Part shown: piece after piece, positions 1-9,489 of the stretch | How positions within the stretch are numbered: the stretch's first letter is position 1 | How the letters are laid out: every line of letters starts with the position of its first letter | Assembly (NCBI GenBank): GCA_022448995.1 | Contig: JAKVCT010000021.1 | Location: forward strand, 1-36,271 | Direction of reading: 5' to 3' | Length of the DNA stretch: 36,271 bases | DNA from: Saprospiraceae bacterium | GTDB taxonomy: Bacteria > Bacteroidota > Bacteroidia > Chitinophagales > Saprospiraceae | Notes under the pieces: model-generated | The model's input: only the letters and a program-made list of their open reading frames with translations | What the model was told of the DNA's origin: nothing | Databases searched by the model: none | Translations under genes and position numbers: made by a program

Positions 1-2
1 CA

Positions 3-1049
3 GCTTTAGAAATTGATCCTAAATTTGAGCAAGCTTATTATGCTCTTGCCGTTTGTCAACTACAGCTAGGTATGACAGAGGCTGCTAAGGCGAATTACTT
101 ACAGGCTTACTTGTTAGACGAGGATTTTCGCTCAGCAGAAGAGGATATCCGTTTTGGTGTAATTCGTTTGGAAGATCTAGATGAGAGCAATACAGAACCT
201 AATGAATATATTGAAATTGAAATTGATGACAATCCAAACAAAGATACTGTAGTATTGGTTACAGGTGCCACCTCTGGGATTGGTCGTTCACTAGCTGAAC
301 GTCTAGCCATTGATGGTTATAAGGTCATCATTACGGGACGCCGCGAAAATCGCTTAGCTATTTTCAAAAAATACTTAGAGGATCGTCACGATGATGTTCA
401 AATCGAAACCTTGGCTTTTGATGTACGTGATGAAGCGGCTAGTAAGGCAGCGTTTAATTCTTTGCCAGAAGCCTGGAAAAATATAGATGTACTAATTAAT
501 AATGCAGGTTTGGCTAAAGGTTTTGCTCCATTCCAGGATGGTGATATGCAGGCTTGGGAGCAAATGATTGACACCAATATCAAAGGCTTATTGTATATGT
601 CTCGCATGATTAGTCCAATTATGGTAGCACGTAAAAAAGGACATATTGTAAATGTAAGCTCTGTGGCAGCTACTCAGGTTTATCCTAACGGAAATGTTTA
701 TTGTGCAACTAAAGCTGCTGTAGATTCTCTGACCAAAACAATGCGTATTGACTTACATAGTCACAACATTAGAGTTTCATCTGTAAGTCCAGGACATGTA
801 GAAACAGAATTTGCTTTGGTTAGATTTGACGATAAAGAAAAAGCAAAAATCTATGAGGATTATCAACCTCTAAAAGCTGAAGATGTAGCAGATGCCATCT
901 ACTATATGATTTCTAGACCTTCTCATGTAAATATTCAAGATATGCTACTCTTTGGCACACAACAAGCTAGCGTCTATCATATCCATAGAAATGGTCGTAC
1001 ACAAGAAGAGAAAGAAGAAGAAAAAACTTTAGTAGAAACAGAACAGTAA
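3..1049 (+). CDS. TPR-SDR fusion protein, YdfG-like dehydrogenase (5' partial)
   Basis: The reading frame is open to the left edge, so the gene starts outside the window; the ATG at 72 lies inside a TPR helix pair and is not a credible start. The first ~45 visible residues form a tetratricopeptide repeat (ALEIDPKFEQAYYALA...), followed by an acidic linker and a complete classical short-chain dehydrogenase. The NAD(P)-binding motif TGATSGIG is at about nt 261-284, NNAG at about 500-511, the catalytic Ser near 657 and YCATK (Tyr and Lys) at 699-713. The sequence after YxxxK (PGHVETEF, then a short AHVNI-like SHVNIQD stretch) resembles E. coli YdfG, an NADP-dependent 3-hydroxy acid dehydrogenase; the substrate here is unknown. 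The C-terminal tail is rich in Glu. Fusion of TPRs to an SDR is unusual: the family is normally a stand-alone ~250-residue cytosolic enzyme. A strong terminator follows. Confidence 0.88.
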   Translation, partial: ALEIDPKFEQAYYALAVCQLQLGMTEAAKANYLQAYLLDEDFRSAEEDIRFGVIRLEDLDESNTEPNEYIEIEIDDNPNKDTVVLVTGATSGIGRSLAERLAIDGYKVIITGRRENRLAIFKKYLEDRHDDVQIETLAFDVRDEAASKAAFNSLPEAWKNIDVLINNAGLAKGFAPFQDGDMQAWEQMIDTNIKGLLYMSRMISPIMVARKKGHIVNVSSVAATQVYPNGNVYCATKAAVDSLTKTMRIDLHSHNIRVSSVSPGHVETEFALVRFDDKEKAKIYEDYQPLKAEDVADAIYYMISRPSHVNIQDMLLFGTQQASVYHIHRNGRTQEEKEEEKTLVETEQ

Positions 1050-1098
1050 CTTATAAAATAGGATCTCCTAGTTGAGATTATTTGAAAATAAAAAATCG

Positions 1099-1136
1099 AA
1101 CGCAAAACCACTAATAATGTGGTTTTGCGTTTTTTG
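1099..1136 (+). terminator. Intrinsic terminator after the TPR-SDR gene
   Basis: A perfect 13-bp stem (1099-1111 with 1119-1131, core CGCAAAACCAC / GTGGTTTTGCG) with a 7-base loop runs into a T tract (1130-1135). It lies 50 bases after the stop codon and separates this gene from the next one. Confidence 0.9.
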
Positions 1137-1255
1137 TTTAATGTCGTTAAAGTAGGTTTAAAGTATCCTTAAAGTCCTTTTGTTTTTCGATTTGAATTTG
1201 TATTCTTGAAGTGCTTAAACTCATACTGTATAAACATATAATTCAATCCTATCTA

Positions 1256-2521
1256 ATGGCAAATGTAAAATCAATCTTACTAAAAAGATTAAAATTGTTT
1301 GCAAAAGGTACAGGAATTTTCCTTTATCTATTCTTCATTATTTATCTAATCATTATAAACATAAAACTTCATCACCAACCTATTTACCAAGACAATATCA
1401 ATCAGGATGCACATTATCAGCTCAATTATTTGAAGAAAGAAATGCATAAAGATTTGCCTAAGCGCATGAATCAGTTGTATCCCGAAGGACTTATTTTTGC
1501 CTATAGTTTATATGGATTATCTTGGGCAGATTTGGTACAAAAACTCCCTTCGGATCACCCAACTCGCCAAGAGGCTCTACAGGAAATTGATTGGTGTTTA
1601 ACACAAATGAATCTGCCCAAAGCCAAAGAGCAATTTCATAAAGACCAACCACTTAGTCATGGTATTTTCTACAATGCTTGGACAACTTATTTACTAGGCA
1701 AACGCTTGGCACTGAATCAAGATAGTAGCCTATGGGCAACTTATGAACAATCTTGTCAAGACATTGCCAATGCTTTTGCCCAAGCTCCTTCCCCATTTCT
1801 AAGTTCTTACAAAAATTTAGCTTGGCCAGCTGATAATGTAGTGGGTATGGCTGCCTTGGCGCAGTATAATAAAATAAGCCAAACTGATCGTCATGCTGCA
1901 CTTATTCAAGCTTGGGTAAAACAGATTGAAGAGAATTATTTAGATCCACAGACAAACCTTATTCCACATGAAGTCGATTATAAGAATGGAAAAGTATTGG
2001 ATAGAGAAGGTGGTCGAGGTTCTTCGAGCAGCTTGATGCTTTGTTTTTTGGTAGAAATTGATTCGGCTTTCGCCAAATCGCAATATGCCAGCTACAAAAA
2101 GCACTTACAAATCTATCGTTTTGGTTTGCCTGGAATTCGTGAGCATGCTATCGGTGGTGGGGCTGATGTAGATTCTGGACCTGTACTTTTGGGTGTAGGT
2201 GGTTCGGCTTCGATTGTAGGTTTACGTGCTGTCGCTCTACAAGAAGATGCTATCTTGGCAACTGGCTTGCGCAATAGTATAGAAGGCTTTGGTCTAGGGT
2301 GGAAAGCTGGCAAGGAAAAATCTTATTTGGGAGGTTTTGTCCCAATGGCAGATTTATTTATTGTTTGGGCAAATTTGGTAGATATCCAAACGCAAGAAAC
2401 TGAAATAAAGGAAAATTGGCAGTTTGGTTTTCATTGGCGATCGGTACTTAGCTTTGGTTTGATCACTTTTTTGATTTATTGGATCAATAAAAAATTAAAA
2501 ATTAGGAATTATTCAAGCTAA
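1256..2521 (+). CDS. Membrane-anchored protein of unknown function
   Basis: I chose the ATG at 1256 (421 aa). A GTG 45 bases upstream (1211) would add 15 residues, but the ATG places a short basic N-terminus directly before the first membrane segment (about residues 18-36). A second hydrophobic segment lies near the C-terminus (about 395-412). Between them is a ~350-residue soluble domain with many aromatic residues, GR/GGR turns and a Gly-rich block (AIGGGADVDSGPVLLGVGG) followed by IEGFGLGWKAG. This pattern recalls alpha/alpha-toroid proteins of six-hairpin type, but I cannot assign a reaction. It stands alone: a terminator precedes it and about 160 bases separate it from coaX. Both ends are probably in the membrane, with the large domain on one side of it. 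Function unknown. Confidence 0.8.
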   Translation: MANVKSILLKRLKLFAKGTGIFLYLFFIIYLIIINIKLHHQPIYQDNINQDAHYQLNYLKKEMHKDLPKRMNQLYPEGLIFAYSLYGLSWADLVQKLPSDHPTRQEALQEIDWCLTQMNLPKAKEQFHKDQPLSHGIFYNAWTTYLLGKRLALNQDSSLWATYEQSCQDIANAFAQAPSPFLSSYKNLAWPADNVVGMAALAQYNKISQTDRHAALIQAWVKQIEENYLDPQTNLIPHEVDYKNGKVLDREGGRGSSSSLMLCFLVEIDSAFAKSQYASYKKHLQIYRFGLPGIREHAIGGGADVDSGPVLLGVGGSASIVGLRAVALQEDAILATGLRNSIEGFGLGWKAGKEKSYLGGFVPMADLFIVWANLVDIQTQETEIKENWQFGFHWRSVLSFGLITFLIYWINKKLKIRNYSS

Positions 2522-2680
2522 GAATAATTACTTTTGCGCAGTTAATTATAATATCTACAATGATGCTACTTTTTAAATTTGTTGATCGTTTTGTTTTATT
2601 TGGACGAAGGAACAATTTTTTTTCGCTATCAAATTAAAGTAAACAACAGATAGCAACATTCAATCAATACAGATACTGCC

Positions 2681-3415
2681 ATGAACTTGTGCATTGATAT
2701 AGGAAACACGCGCTCTAAACTTGCCATTTTTGACCAACATGGGCATTTGGTCAAGTTATTATATAGGGAAAAAGCTAGTCCCAAAATTATTGAACCTATT
2801 CTAGAAAAATATTCTATTCAACATGCTATTGTTTCTTCTGTACGAAAGAAAAACGGAAAGCTTAAGCGTTTTCTAAAAAAAGCACTTAAATGCTTCATTT
2901 TTTTAAGCACCAAAACCAAGCTTCCTATTGATATTCAGTATGCTACACCCAAGACTTTGGGTAGAGATCGAATTGCAGCTGTAGTGGGTTCACGATCTAT
3001 CTTAGGTAAAAAAAATATCCTGGTTATCGATGCAGGTACTTGTTTGACTTATGATTTTATTAATAAGAAAGGAAAGTATTTAGGTGGGAGTATTCTGCCT
3101 GGTTTAAGCATGCGTTTTCAAGCCTTGCACCAACTAACTTCAAAATTACCTTTAATACAAAGAACAGCACTGGATCAATTAAATTTTATTGGAAATTCTA
3201 CTGAAACTTCTATCCAAACGGGAGTTCAGCTCGGTATTATACATGAAACCTACGGTTTTATCCAACACTATCATCAACATTATCCCAATCTTCAGGTCGT
3301 TCTCACAGGTGGAGATACACCTTATTTTGAAACTCACTTGAAAAATGAGATATTTGCAGTGCCCAATTTGGTCTTGATTGGGCTAAATCAAATTTTAAAC
3401 TACAATGTTCAATAA
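2681..3415 (+). CDS. coaX: Type III pantothenate kinase
   Basis: CoaX phosphorylates pantothenate with ATP, the first step of coenzyme A synthesis, in the cytosol. The 244-aa protein has the ASKHA-fold signatures of the family: the N-terminal phosphate-1 motif DIGNT (residues 6-10), the GRDR motif (94-97) with the Asp typical of the active site, the DAGT motif (117-120) and GGSILPGL (135-142). The length is typical (about 240-260 aa). The ATG at 2681 directly precedes the conserved first strand. The stop overlaps the next gene by 11 bases, so the two are probably co-transcribed and translationally coupled. In Bacteroidota, coaX commonly sits in front of an outer-membrane protein gene and a TPR gene, as here. 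Identification is firm. Confidence 0.95.
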   Translation: MNLCIDIGNTRSKLAIFDQHGHLVKLLYREKASPKIIEPILEKYSIQHAIVSSVRKKNGKLKRFLKKALKCFIFLSTKTKLPIDIQYATPKTLGRDRIAAVVGSRSILGKKNILVIDAGTCLTYDFINKKGKYLGGSILPGLSMRFQALHQLTSKLPLIQRTALDQLNFIGNSTETSIQTGVQLGIIHETYGFIQHYHQHYPNLQVVLTGGDTPYFETHLKNEIFAVPNLVLIGLNQILNYNVQ

Positions 3416-4793
3416 CAAAATTCATTTTTATTCCTTAATTATTTTAGGATTTCTGTTCTGTGATCTTGCACAAGCACAAACATTTACTCGACGCAATTCT
3501 CCTTACTCTAGATATGGTATTGGCGATCTATACAGCAAGGGTTTTGCTCCACTTGTTAATACAGGTGGTGGACTAAACGCAACCTACAGCAGTTTTTTTG
3601 ATGCTAATTTAATTAATCCCGCATCCTTGGGTAAAGTAAGCTTTACTTCAATGGATGTTGGTGTTTTTTATAAACATAGTGGACTTAGTGAAAGCAGCAC
3701 AGGATTGAAAACTCAAGCAAATGATGGAAACCTATCTTATTTGTCCCTAACTATGCCTATCACTAGAAGTTGGGAAATTGAGAAAGATTCTTTGCGTAGA
3801 GGTGTACCCATTCAGTGGGGAATGAATTTTAGTTTATTGCCGCATAGTACTGTCGCTTATGATGTGCAAATTACTAGAACCTTACCCGGTATCAATGAAG
3901 AGATACAATACGATTATAGAGGTCGTGGGACGCGTTTTAGAGTAAACTGGGGCAATGGATTTCGCTACAAAGGTTTCTCTGCTGGTTTTAACTTAGGAGT
4001 ACTCTTTGGACGCACAAGCTATAATAGTATTCTTACTTTTACAGATAAGGATAGTTCTTTTATCTATGGTTTTGATACAGAATATGCTTCTGAAGAAAAT
4101 GCTGTAGGACTTTTGTGGGACTTGGGCATTCAATACGAACATGAGTTTGCTACCAATAAGAAGGATCCTAAAAAAGCAGGCCGCAAAGAACCTTATAAAC
4201 TTGTTGTAGGGGCTTATGGAAATGCAGGCTCTAAAGTCCGTCTCAACACTACAGATCGGTTTAGACGTTATGGCGTTTATTACACATTGGATACAGTATC
4301 TATTGTAGAAGATGTTCAGGGTAGTATGAACCTACCTGCTGAGTTTGGTGCAGGTCTTGCCTTTGGGCAAGGAAACCGCTGGCGTGTTGGCTTTAATTAT
4401 GAAGGTCAGTTATGGAGCAACTTCTCTAGCACTTCCTCTTCTGATACCTTGAGTAATGCCAATCTATTTGCTATTGGCTTGCAATGGAGACCTTTCCTAG
4501 AACTCAAAGATTATAAAAACTACCTAAAAAGAATTATTTATCGTTTTGGTGCTTATTATGGCAATGACCCACGCACCATAAATGGTGCTGAACAGCATCA
4601 GTTATCTAAGTATGGCATAACTTTTGGCTTTGGCTTACCTATAAAGACTAAACGTTCGCAAGCTTTTGTAAACATTGGGTTTGAGTATGGTTATCTAGGT
4701 CATCCAGATGTAATACAAGAACGTTTCTTCAAGGTTAACTTAGGTTTTACCTTTAATGAAAGTAATTGGTTTATTCGCACTAAATTTAGATAA
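3405..4793 (+). CDS. Outer-membrane beta-barrel protein encoded next to coaX
   Basis: The 462-aa protein starts with a signal peptide (hydrophobic SLIILGFLFC, cleavage likely after AQA near residue 24). It continues with a mature N-terminus of the NSPYSRYGIGDL type, seen in Bacteroidota outer-membrane proteins encoded beside coaX. The rest alternates aromatic and polar residues in strand-like stretches with many Gly and ends in VNLGFTFNESNWFIRTKFR, a typical barrel-closing strand region. It probably forms a beta-barrel in the outer membrane; the transported substrate is unknown, and a FadL-like role cannot be shown from this. The start codon lies inside the end of coaX (11-base overlap), so it depends on the same transcript. 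No terminator was found in the 141 bases before the next gene. Confidence 0.85.
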   Translation: MFNNKIHFYSLIILGFLFCDLAQAQTFTRRNSPYSRYGIGDLYSKGFAPLVNTGGGLNATYSSFFDANLINPASLGKVSFTSMDVGVFYKHSGLSESSTGLKTQANDGNLSYLSLTMPITRSWEIEKDSLRRGVPIQWGMNFSLLPHSTVAYDVQITRTLPGINEEIQYDYRGRGTRFRVNWGNGFRYKGFSAGFNLGVLFGRTSYNSILTFTDKDSSFIYGFDTEYASEENAVGLLWDLGIQYEHEFATNKKDPKKAGRKEPYKLVVGAYGNAGSKVRLNTTDRFRRYGVYYTLDTVSIVEDVQGSMNLPAEFGAGLAFGQGNRWRVGFNYEGQLWSNFSSTSSSDTLSNANLFAIGLQWRPFLELKDYKNYLKRIIYRFGAYYGNDPRTINGAEQHQLSKYGITFGFGLPIKTKRSQAFVNIGFEYGYLGHPDVIQERFFKVNLGFTFNESNWFIRTKFR

Positions 4794-4934
4794 AGTAGAA
4801 ATTTATATTTTGGGTATAAAATGCTAAATTTCTTTTGACTGTAAGTATAAAAGTAATTGAAATTTGTTATTAGTCAGTAAGCAGTCAAATTCACATCTAA
4901 AAATCGTTAATATCTATAATTAAGAATAAGGATT

Positions 4935-6440
4935 ATGAGTATGAAAAAAATGTTTAAGTTCGGAACGGCATTATCCCTGAGCGTTCTATTTTCTACAAGT
5001 GGTATAGCACAATGTGAGTCATGGGAAGCTTATCCTAAGGGTAAGGATGCTGCGGAAACTCAACACGTAATTTACAGAGGATATTTCAACAATAAGGAAT
5101 ATGATAAGGCTTTTCCTGTATGGGAAGAACTCTTTCAACATGTAAAGTCACCCGCACCTGCCCCTAGACGCCACTTCAAAGATGGTATCAAGATGTTTCA
5201 GGAGCGTATCAAAGTTGAAATGGCGAAGAAAGATGCGATGGATAAGGAAAAAAAAGATGCTGATTTGAAAATGATGATTAATCTTTATGATCAAATGGCA
5301 GGATGTACTGGTGAAAAAGCTACAGATCGTGCATATCAGGGTTATTACATGAATCGCTTCAAGGCTGATCCATTAGAACAGCTAAAAGTGATGAATAAAG
5401 CAATTGAACTAGGTGGTAATGAAGTACATCATGTGATCTTTTCTCCTTATTTGAATATTTCAGTATGGTTATACCAAACTGGAAAAGAAGGTTTTGATGC
5501 AGAATACATCCGTAATATGCATGGCAAGTTCAAGAAGATTGTAGAGCATAATGTAACCAATAAGACTAAGAATGCTGCAAAGTATGAAGAGAAGTGGGCA
5601 AAGTGGGAGCAGAAATTCAAAGCTCGTGGTAAAGATCCTAAGAAATCTTTAGAGAATGAGGTTTTTGGTTGTGACTACTACGTAGAGCAATACACACCAT
5701 TGCATGAAGCTGATCCTCAGAATGAAAATCAGAATAAGGAATTCATGAAAATGTTGAAGGTTAAGTGTGGAACTGAGAATGAACTATACAAAAAAATGGC
5801 TGAAATTAATCAGAAAATTGCAGATGATAGAGAAAGAAAAGAATTTGAAAAACTATTTGCAGAGGCTTGTGCTTATGAGAAAGGTAGATTATTAGATAGA
5901 AAGCATCTTCTATTCAAAGAAATGACAGAAGAGGAAAAGAATGCAGCAAAAGAAGAAGCTAAAAAATACTACAAAGATGCTTTGGATAATGATCCTGATT
6001 GTATTCCAGAAGAGAAAAAAGCAGATATTGCTTACTCTACAGGATATGATTTATATAGAGCTGGTAGCTATTCTAGCGCACGTAAATATTTGCGTCAAGC
6101 ATCTAAATTCCGTCCAAACTGGGGTAAGCCTTATATGTTAGTAGGAACGATGTATGCAGCAAGTGGTAAGCGTTGTGATACAGATGCATCTGATGGAGTA
6201 GGAACTGGTCCTCATGCACAGGTGGTCGTTTGGGTAGCAATGGATGAGTGGAGCAAAGCTAAATCTGTAGATCCTTCTGTAGCTGGTGAAGCTAATTCAA
6301 AAATCAGCAAATACAAGGCATATTTACCAACTAAAGGTGAAGTATTCCAAAAAGATTTAGGTTGGAAAGAAGGTGCATCTTATAAAGTAGGATGTTGGAT
6401 TCAGCAGTCAACCAAGGTTCGTTTACGTTCCACTTACTAG
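4935..6440 (+). CDS. Secreted or periplasmic TPR protein
   Basis: The 501-aa protein has a signal peptide (MSMKKMFKF then a hydrophobic run, cleavage probably after IAQ near residue 26). The region up to ~120 has an alpha-helical TPR-like pattern (YFNNKEYDKAFPVWEELF), the middle is strongly charged and coiled-coil-like (Lys/Glu-rich), and a clear TPR pair lies near 370-405 (IAYSTGYDLYRAGSYSSARKYLRQA). The C-terminus, VGCWIQQSTKVRLRSTY, resembles the ending of envelope TPR proteins found downstream of coaX in other Bacteroidota. It is probably an envelope scaffold; partners are unknown. The gene follows the outer-membrane protein gene by 141 bases. After the stop come a palindromic repeat and then the terminator at 6555-6593. 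Confidence 0.85.
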   Translation: MSMKKMFKFGTALSLSVLFSTSGIAQCESWEAYPKGKDAAETQHVIYRGYFNNKEYDKAFPVWEELFQHVKSPAPAPRRHFKDGIKMFQERIKVEMAKKDAMDKEKKDADLKMMINLYDQMAGCTGEKATDRAYQGYYMNRFKADPLEQLKVMNKAIELGGNEVHHVIFSPYLNISVWLYQTGKEGFDAEYIRNMHGKFKKIVEHNVTNKTKNAAKYEEKWAKWEQKFKARGKDPKKSLENEVFGCDYYVEQYTPLHEADPQNENQNKEFMKMLKVKCGTENELYKKMAEINQKIADDRERKEFEKLFAEACAYEKGRLLDRKHLLFKEMTEEEKNAAKEEAKKYYKDALDNDPDCIPEEKKADIAYSTGYDLYRAGSYSSARKYLRQASKFRPNWGKPYMLVGTMYAASGKRCDTDASDGVGTGPHAQVVVWVAMDEWSKAKSVDPSVAGEANSKISKYKAYLPTKGEVFQKDLGWKEGASYKVGCWIQQSTKVRLRSTY

Positions 6441-6455
6441 AAAAGTCTTATTACA

Positions 6456-6526
6456 ATAGTTCGTTGACTTTTAGCTCTGCAGAGCCCTTCGGGGTTTGTG
6501 AGAAAATTCAAAAGTCAACGAACTAT
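6456..6526. repeat. Palindromic element, ATAGTTCGTTGA family
   Basis: A perfect 17-bp inverted repeat (ATAGTTCGTTGACTTTT at 6456-6472, complement at 6510-6526) encloses 37 bases that carry a GAGCCCTTCGGGGTTT module (CCC-TTC-GGG hairpin at 6485-6493). Related elements are at 25282-25388 and 32235-32302. It lies between the stop codon of the TPR gene and that gene's terminator, so it is transcribed as part of the 3' untranslated region. Confidence 0.85.
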
Positions 6527-6554
6527 CATTATTAATGATATAATAGTCTTATTG

Positions 6555-6593
6555 AAAGGAATTATCCTAATGTGAATGGATAATTCCTTTTTT
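6555..6593 (+). terminator. Intrinsic terminator of the coaX-OMP-TPR group
   Basis: A 13-bp perfect stem (AAAGGAATTATCC at 6555-6567, complement at 6578-6590) with a 10-base loop is followed by a run of six T (6588-6593). It lies 115 bases after the TPR stop codon, behind an inserted repeat. The rest of 6594-6739 holds no gene that I can support. Confidence 0.88.
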
Positions 6594-6739
6594 GTTATTT
6601 TTGTGAGCATTGGGCTTACTCCGCAATGCTAATGATTGTATCGTCCCTTCAGGACTCCTATTTTTTGCCTATAAAGAATATAATGTTTTTTGCACTATAT
6701 CATACTTAAAATTGTATTATCACGAATCAACACAATCAT

Positions 6740-9412
6740 ATGAACTGGAAATCTTGGACTTATCTAAGTCTTATTACACTCTCGTTCAGTGCCTGTTATC
6801 CAAAAGCGGCATTGTACAAACCTGCAATTGAAGAAAGAATGCTCGATACTGTTTCGGTAACTGCTGATCGAGTAGACCCAAACGAAACTAAAGATACAAG
6901 CATCTATGAACCTCCAATTTATAGATCGAGTTACAAAAGAACCAATGATTTATTGCACACCAAGCTAGATGTACGTTTTGATTGGAGTAAACAGTATCTG
7001 ATTGGTAAAGCTACTTTGACACTGAAACCCCTGTTTTATACAACCGATAAGCTACGATTAGATGCAAAAGGTTTTGACCTTAAAAAGGTAGCTTTACTCG
7101 ATGCAGAAGGTAAGCTAAAACCATTAAAACACGTTTACAGAACGAAGTTAGTACAAGAAAAAGAAGTACCTTACGAAATCCATATTCAACTTGACAAGAA
7201 GTATACTGCTAAGGAAGAGTACAAGATTTATATTGAATATGTGGCTAAGCCAAATGAATTGCCACTAGGTGGAAGTAATGCCATTACCGCAGATAAAGGA
7301 TTGTATTTTATTAATCCATTGGGTGATGATCCTTACAAGCCACAACAGATTTGGACACAAGGTGAGACAGAGTCAAGTTCTTGTTGGTTCCCAACTATCG
7401 ACCGTCCGAATGAGCGTTGTACACAAGAAATTGCCATTACTGTAAAAGATAAATTTAGAACACTTTCGAATGGTGTTTTGGAAAAGAGCCAAAAGAATAC
7501 GGATGGTTCACGTACGGATTATTGGTTGATGGACAAACCACATACGCCTTACCTGTTTATGATGGCAATTGGTGAATTTGCGACAGTGAAAGATTCTTGG
7601 AATGGAATTGAGTTGGAATATATTGTAGAGAAAGAATTTGAGAAAGATGCCAAAGCTATCTATCCATATACACCAGAAATGTTGACCTTCTTCTCTGAAA
7701 AATTGGGTTATAAATATCCTTGGCAGAAATATTCACAGGTGATTGTTCGCGATTATGTTTCGGGTGCAATGGAAAACACTACAGGTGTTATTTTTGGAGA
7801 GTTTATGCAAATGGATTCTCGTGCATTATTGGATAATGGTGACCTGAATGAAGCTATTGTCGCTCATGAGATGATGCATCACTGGTTTGGTGATTTGGTC
7901 ACTTGTGAGAGTTGGTCTAATCTTCCGTTGAATGAATCCTTTGCCAATTACAGCGAATATCTTTGGTTTGAACATAAGCATGGAAAAGATGCTGCAGACT
8001 ACATCCGTAAAAATGAAATGAGTGGCTATATCACCCAAGCTGTCTTGTATGGTGATCAGCATCCATTAATTCACTTCCAGTATGATGACAAGGAAGATAT
8101 GTTTGATCAACACAGTTATAATAAAGGTGGAACAATCTTGCATATGTTGCGCAATCATATTGGAGATGAGGCATTTTTTGAAGCACTGAAAGTTTACCTA
8201 AAAGAACATGAATATACAGCAGTAGAAGCACATGACTTGCGTTTGGCTTTTGAGAAAGTAACTGGTGAAGATCTGAACTGGTTCTTTAATCAATGGTTTT
8301 TTAGAGCTGGACATCCAGATTTAACTATTCGAACCTCTTATGATAAAAATAAGCAAGAGGTTGTAGTTAATATTATTCAAGAGCAAGCCAAAGACAAAAA
8401 TACTACTTTTATTTTACCAATCGACATTGATATTCATACTAGTAGTAAAGCTCAACGCGAACGTGTTTGGATGGATCAGCCTAAGCAAACGTTCCGTTTC
8501 AAATCTGAACTTCCCCCCTCTTGGATTGCAGTAGATGCAGATCGTATTTTGCTGGCCGAACGCAACTATGAGTTAAACAAGGATGAACGAGTCTCACAAT
8601 ACTTGTATGGTACCAACTATATGGATCGTTCCGAAGCACTAAAAGGATTGCAATACCAGCAAAAGGGAAATCCTGAAGTCAAAAAAGTATTTACCAAAGC
8701 ATTAAAAGATCCATTCTGGAATATTCGGGTAATTGCTGTTGATAATATTATGGTGGATGAAGAGGCAGATATTGCAATTATCAGAATAATTAAAGATTTG
8801 GCTAAAAATGATCCACGTGCACATGTACGCGCAGCAGCAATGGATAAATTGGGTATGTTGAATGATCCAAAATATATGGAAATTCCTAAAATAGCTATTG
8901 GGAAAAAAGAACCTTCTTATTTGGTATTAGCTTCTGCTCTAGGTGCCCTGATTAGTTTGGATAAAAGTTTGGCTACTGCTCAGCAATATGCTAAAACACT
9001 AGAGAACGAAAATAGTACTACACTCCGTATGTTGATTGCAGATATCTATTCTCAAGGAGCAGATAAATCTTTTGCTTCTTTCTTTGATACACAATGGAAA
9101 AAAACCGATAACTATGCGAGTTTCCGCTTCTTTAAGCTTTATAGTAATCTGCTTATTAATATCCAAGATGATAAGTTTACTATGGAAAAACTAGAAGCGT
9201 TCAAGGCTATTGCGCTTGATAATCAACCTAAAACCTTGACTTGGTGGCGCTATGGTGCTTCTAATGCAATCTACTTGCTATATAAACATTCTTTTGATCA
9301 AAATAAGAAGGCAATGGAGGAATGGACGGTGAATACTCTTAAGGAAATTAGAAGTACAGAGACAGATCCTGATCTACAGAAATTGTATAAGAAATGGAAA
9401 CTGCCTAAATAG
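6740..9412 (+). CDS. M1 family aminopeptidase, lipoprotein
   Basis: A zinc metallopeptidase that removes N-terminal residues from peptides. The 890-aa protein begins with a lipoprotein signal (hydrophobic run then LSFSAC, lipid Cys near residue 19), so it is probably anchored in the envelope. The beta-rich N-terminal M1 domain is followed by the substrate motif GAMEN (342-346), the zinc motif HEMMH (376-380) and the second zinc-ligand Glu in NESFA (399), with the spacing expected for HExxH-18-E. The conserved YNKGG segment with the transition-state Tyr follows. The C-terminal ~300 residues form helical repeats (HEAT/ARM-like, as in many M1 enzymes). The length is on the long side of the family. 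Likely role: digestion of peptides for nutrition. It is monocistronic, with an upstream terminator and a bidirectional terminator downstream. Confidence 0.95.
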   Translation: MNWKSWTYLSLITLSFSACYPKAALYKPAIEERMLDTVSVTADRVDPNETKDTSIYEPPIYRSSYKRTNDLLHTKLDVRFDWSKQYLIGKATLTLKPLFYTTDKLRLDAKGFDLKKVALLDAEGKLKPLKHVYRTKLVQEKEVPYEIHIQLDKKYTAKEEYKIYIEYVAKPNELPLGGSNAITADKGLYFINPLGDDPYKPQQIWTQGETESSSCWFPTIDRPNERCTQEIAITVKDKFRTLSNGVLEKSQKNTDGSRTDYWLMDKPHTPYLFMMAIGEFATVKDSWNGIELEYIVEKEFEKDAKAIYPYTPEMLTFFSEKLGYKYPWQKYSQVIVRDYVSGAMENTTGVIFGEFMQMDSRALLDNGDLNEAIVAHEMMHHWFGDLVTCESWSNLPLNESFANYSEYLWFEHKHGKDAADYIRKNEMSGYITQAVLYGDQHPLIHFQYDDKEDMFDQHSYNKGGTILHMLRNHIGDEAFFEALKVYLKEHEYTAVEAHDLRLAFEKVTGEDLNWFFNQWFFRAGHPDLTIRTSYDKNKQEVVVNIIQEQAKDKNTTFILPIDIDIHTSSKAQRERVWMDQPKQTFRFKSELPPSWIAVDADRILLAERNYELNKDERVSQYLYGTNYMDRSEALKGLQYQQKGNPEVKKVFTKALKDPFWNIRVIAVDNIMVDEEADIAIIRIIKDLAKNDPRAHVRAAAMDKLGMLNDPKYMEIPKIAIGKKEPSYLVLASALGALISLDKSLATAQQYAKTLENENSTTLRMLIADIYSQGADKSFASFFDTQWKKTDNYASFRFFKLYSNLLINIQDDKFTMEKLEAFKAIALDNQPKTLTWWRYGASNAIYLLYKHSFDQNKKAMEEWTVNTLKEIRSTETDPDLQKLYKKWKLPK

Positions 9413-9489
9413 GGTGTTTATAGAGCACTTCTATGGTTTCATATTAAATGAAATCACCCAATAATCAGCAAACTACGGGTGTTTGCAAC

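Noticed and set aside
72..1049. ATG at 72 as the start of the dehydrogenase
   Set aside because: The frame continues upstream to the window edge and encodes the rest of a TPR, so the ATG is internal.
6610..6831. 73-codon open frame overlapping the aminopeptidase start
   Set aside because: Overlaps the lipoprotein signal of the M1 aminopeptidase in another frame and has no protein-like features.
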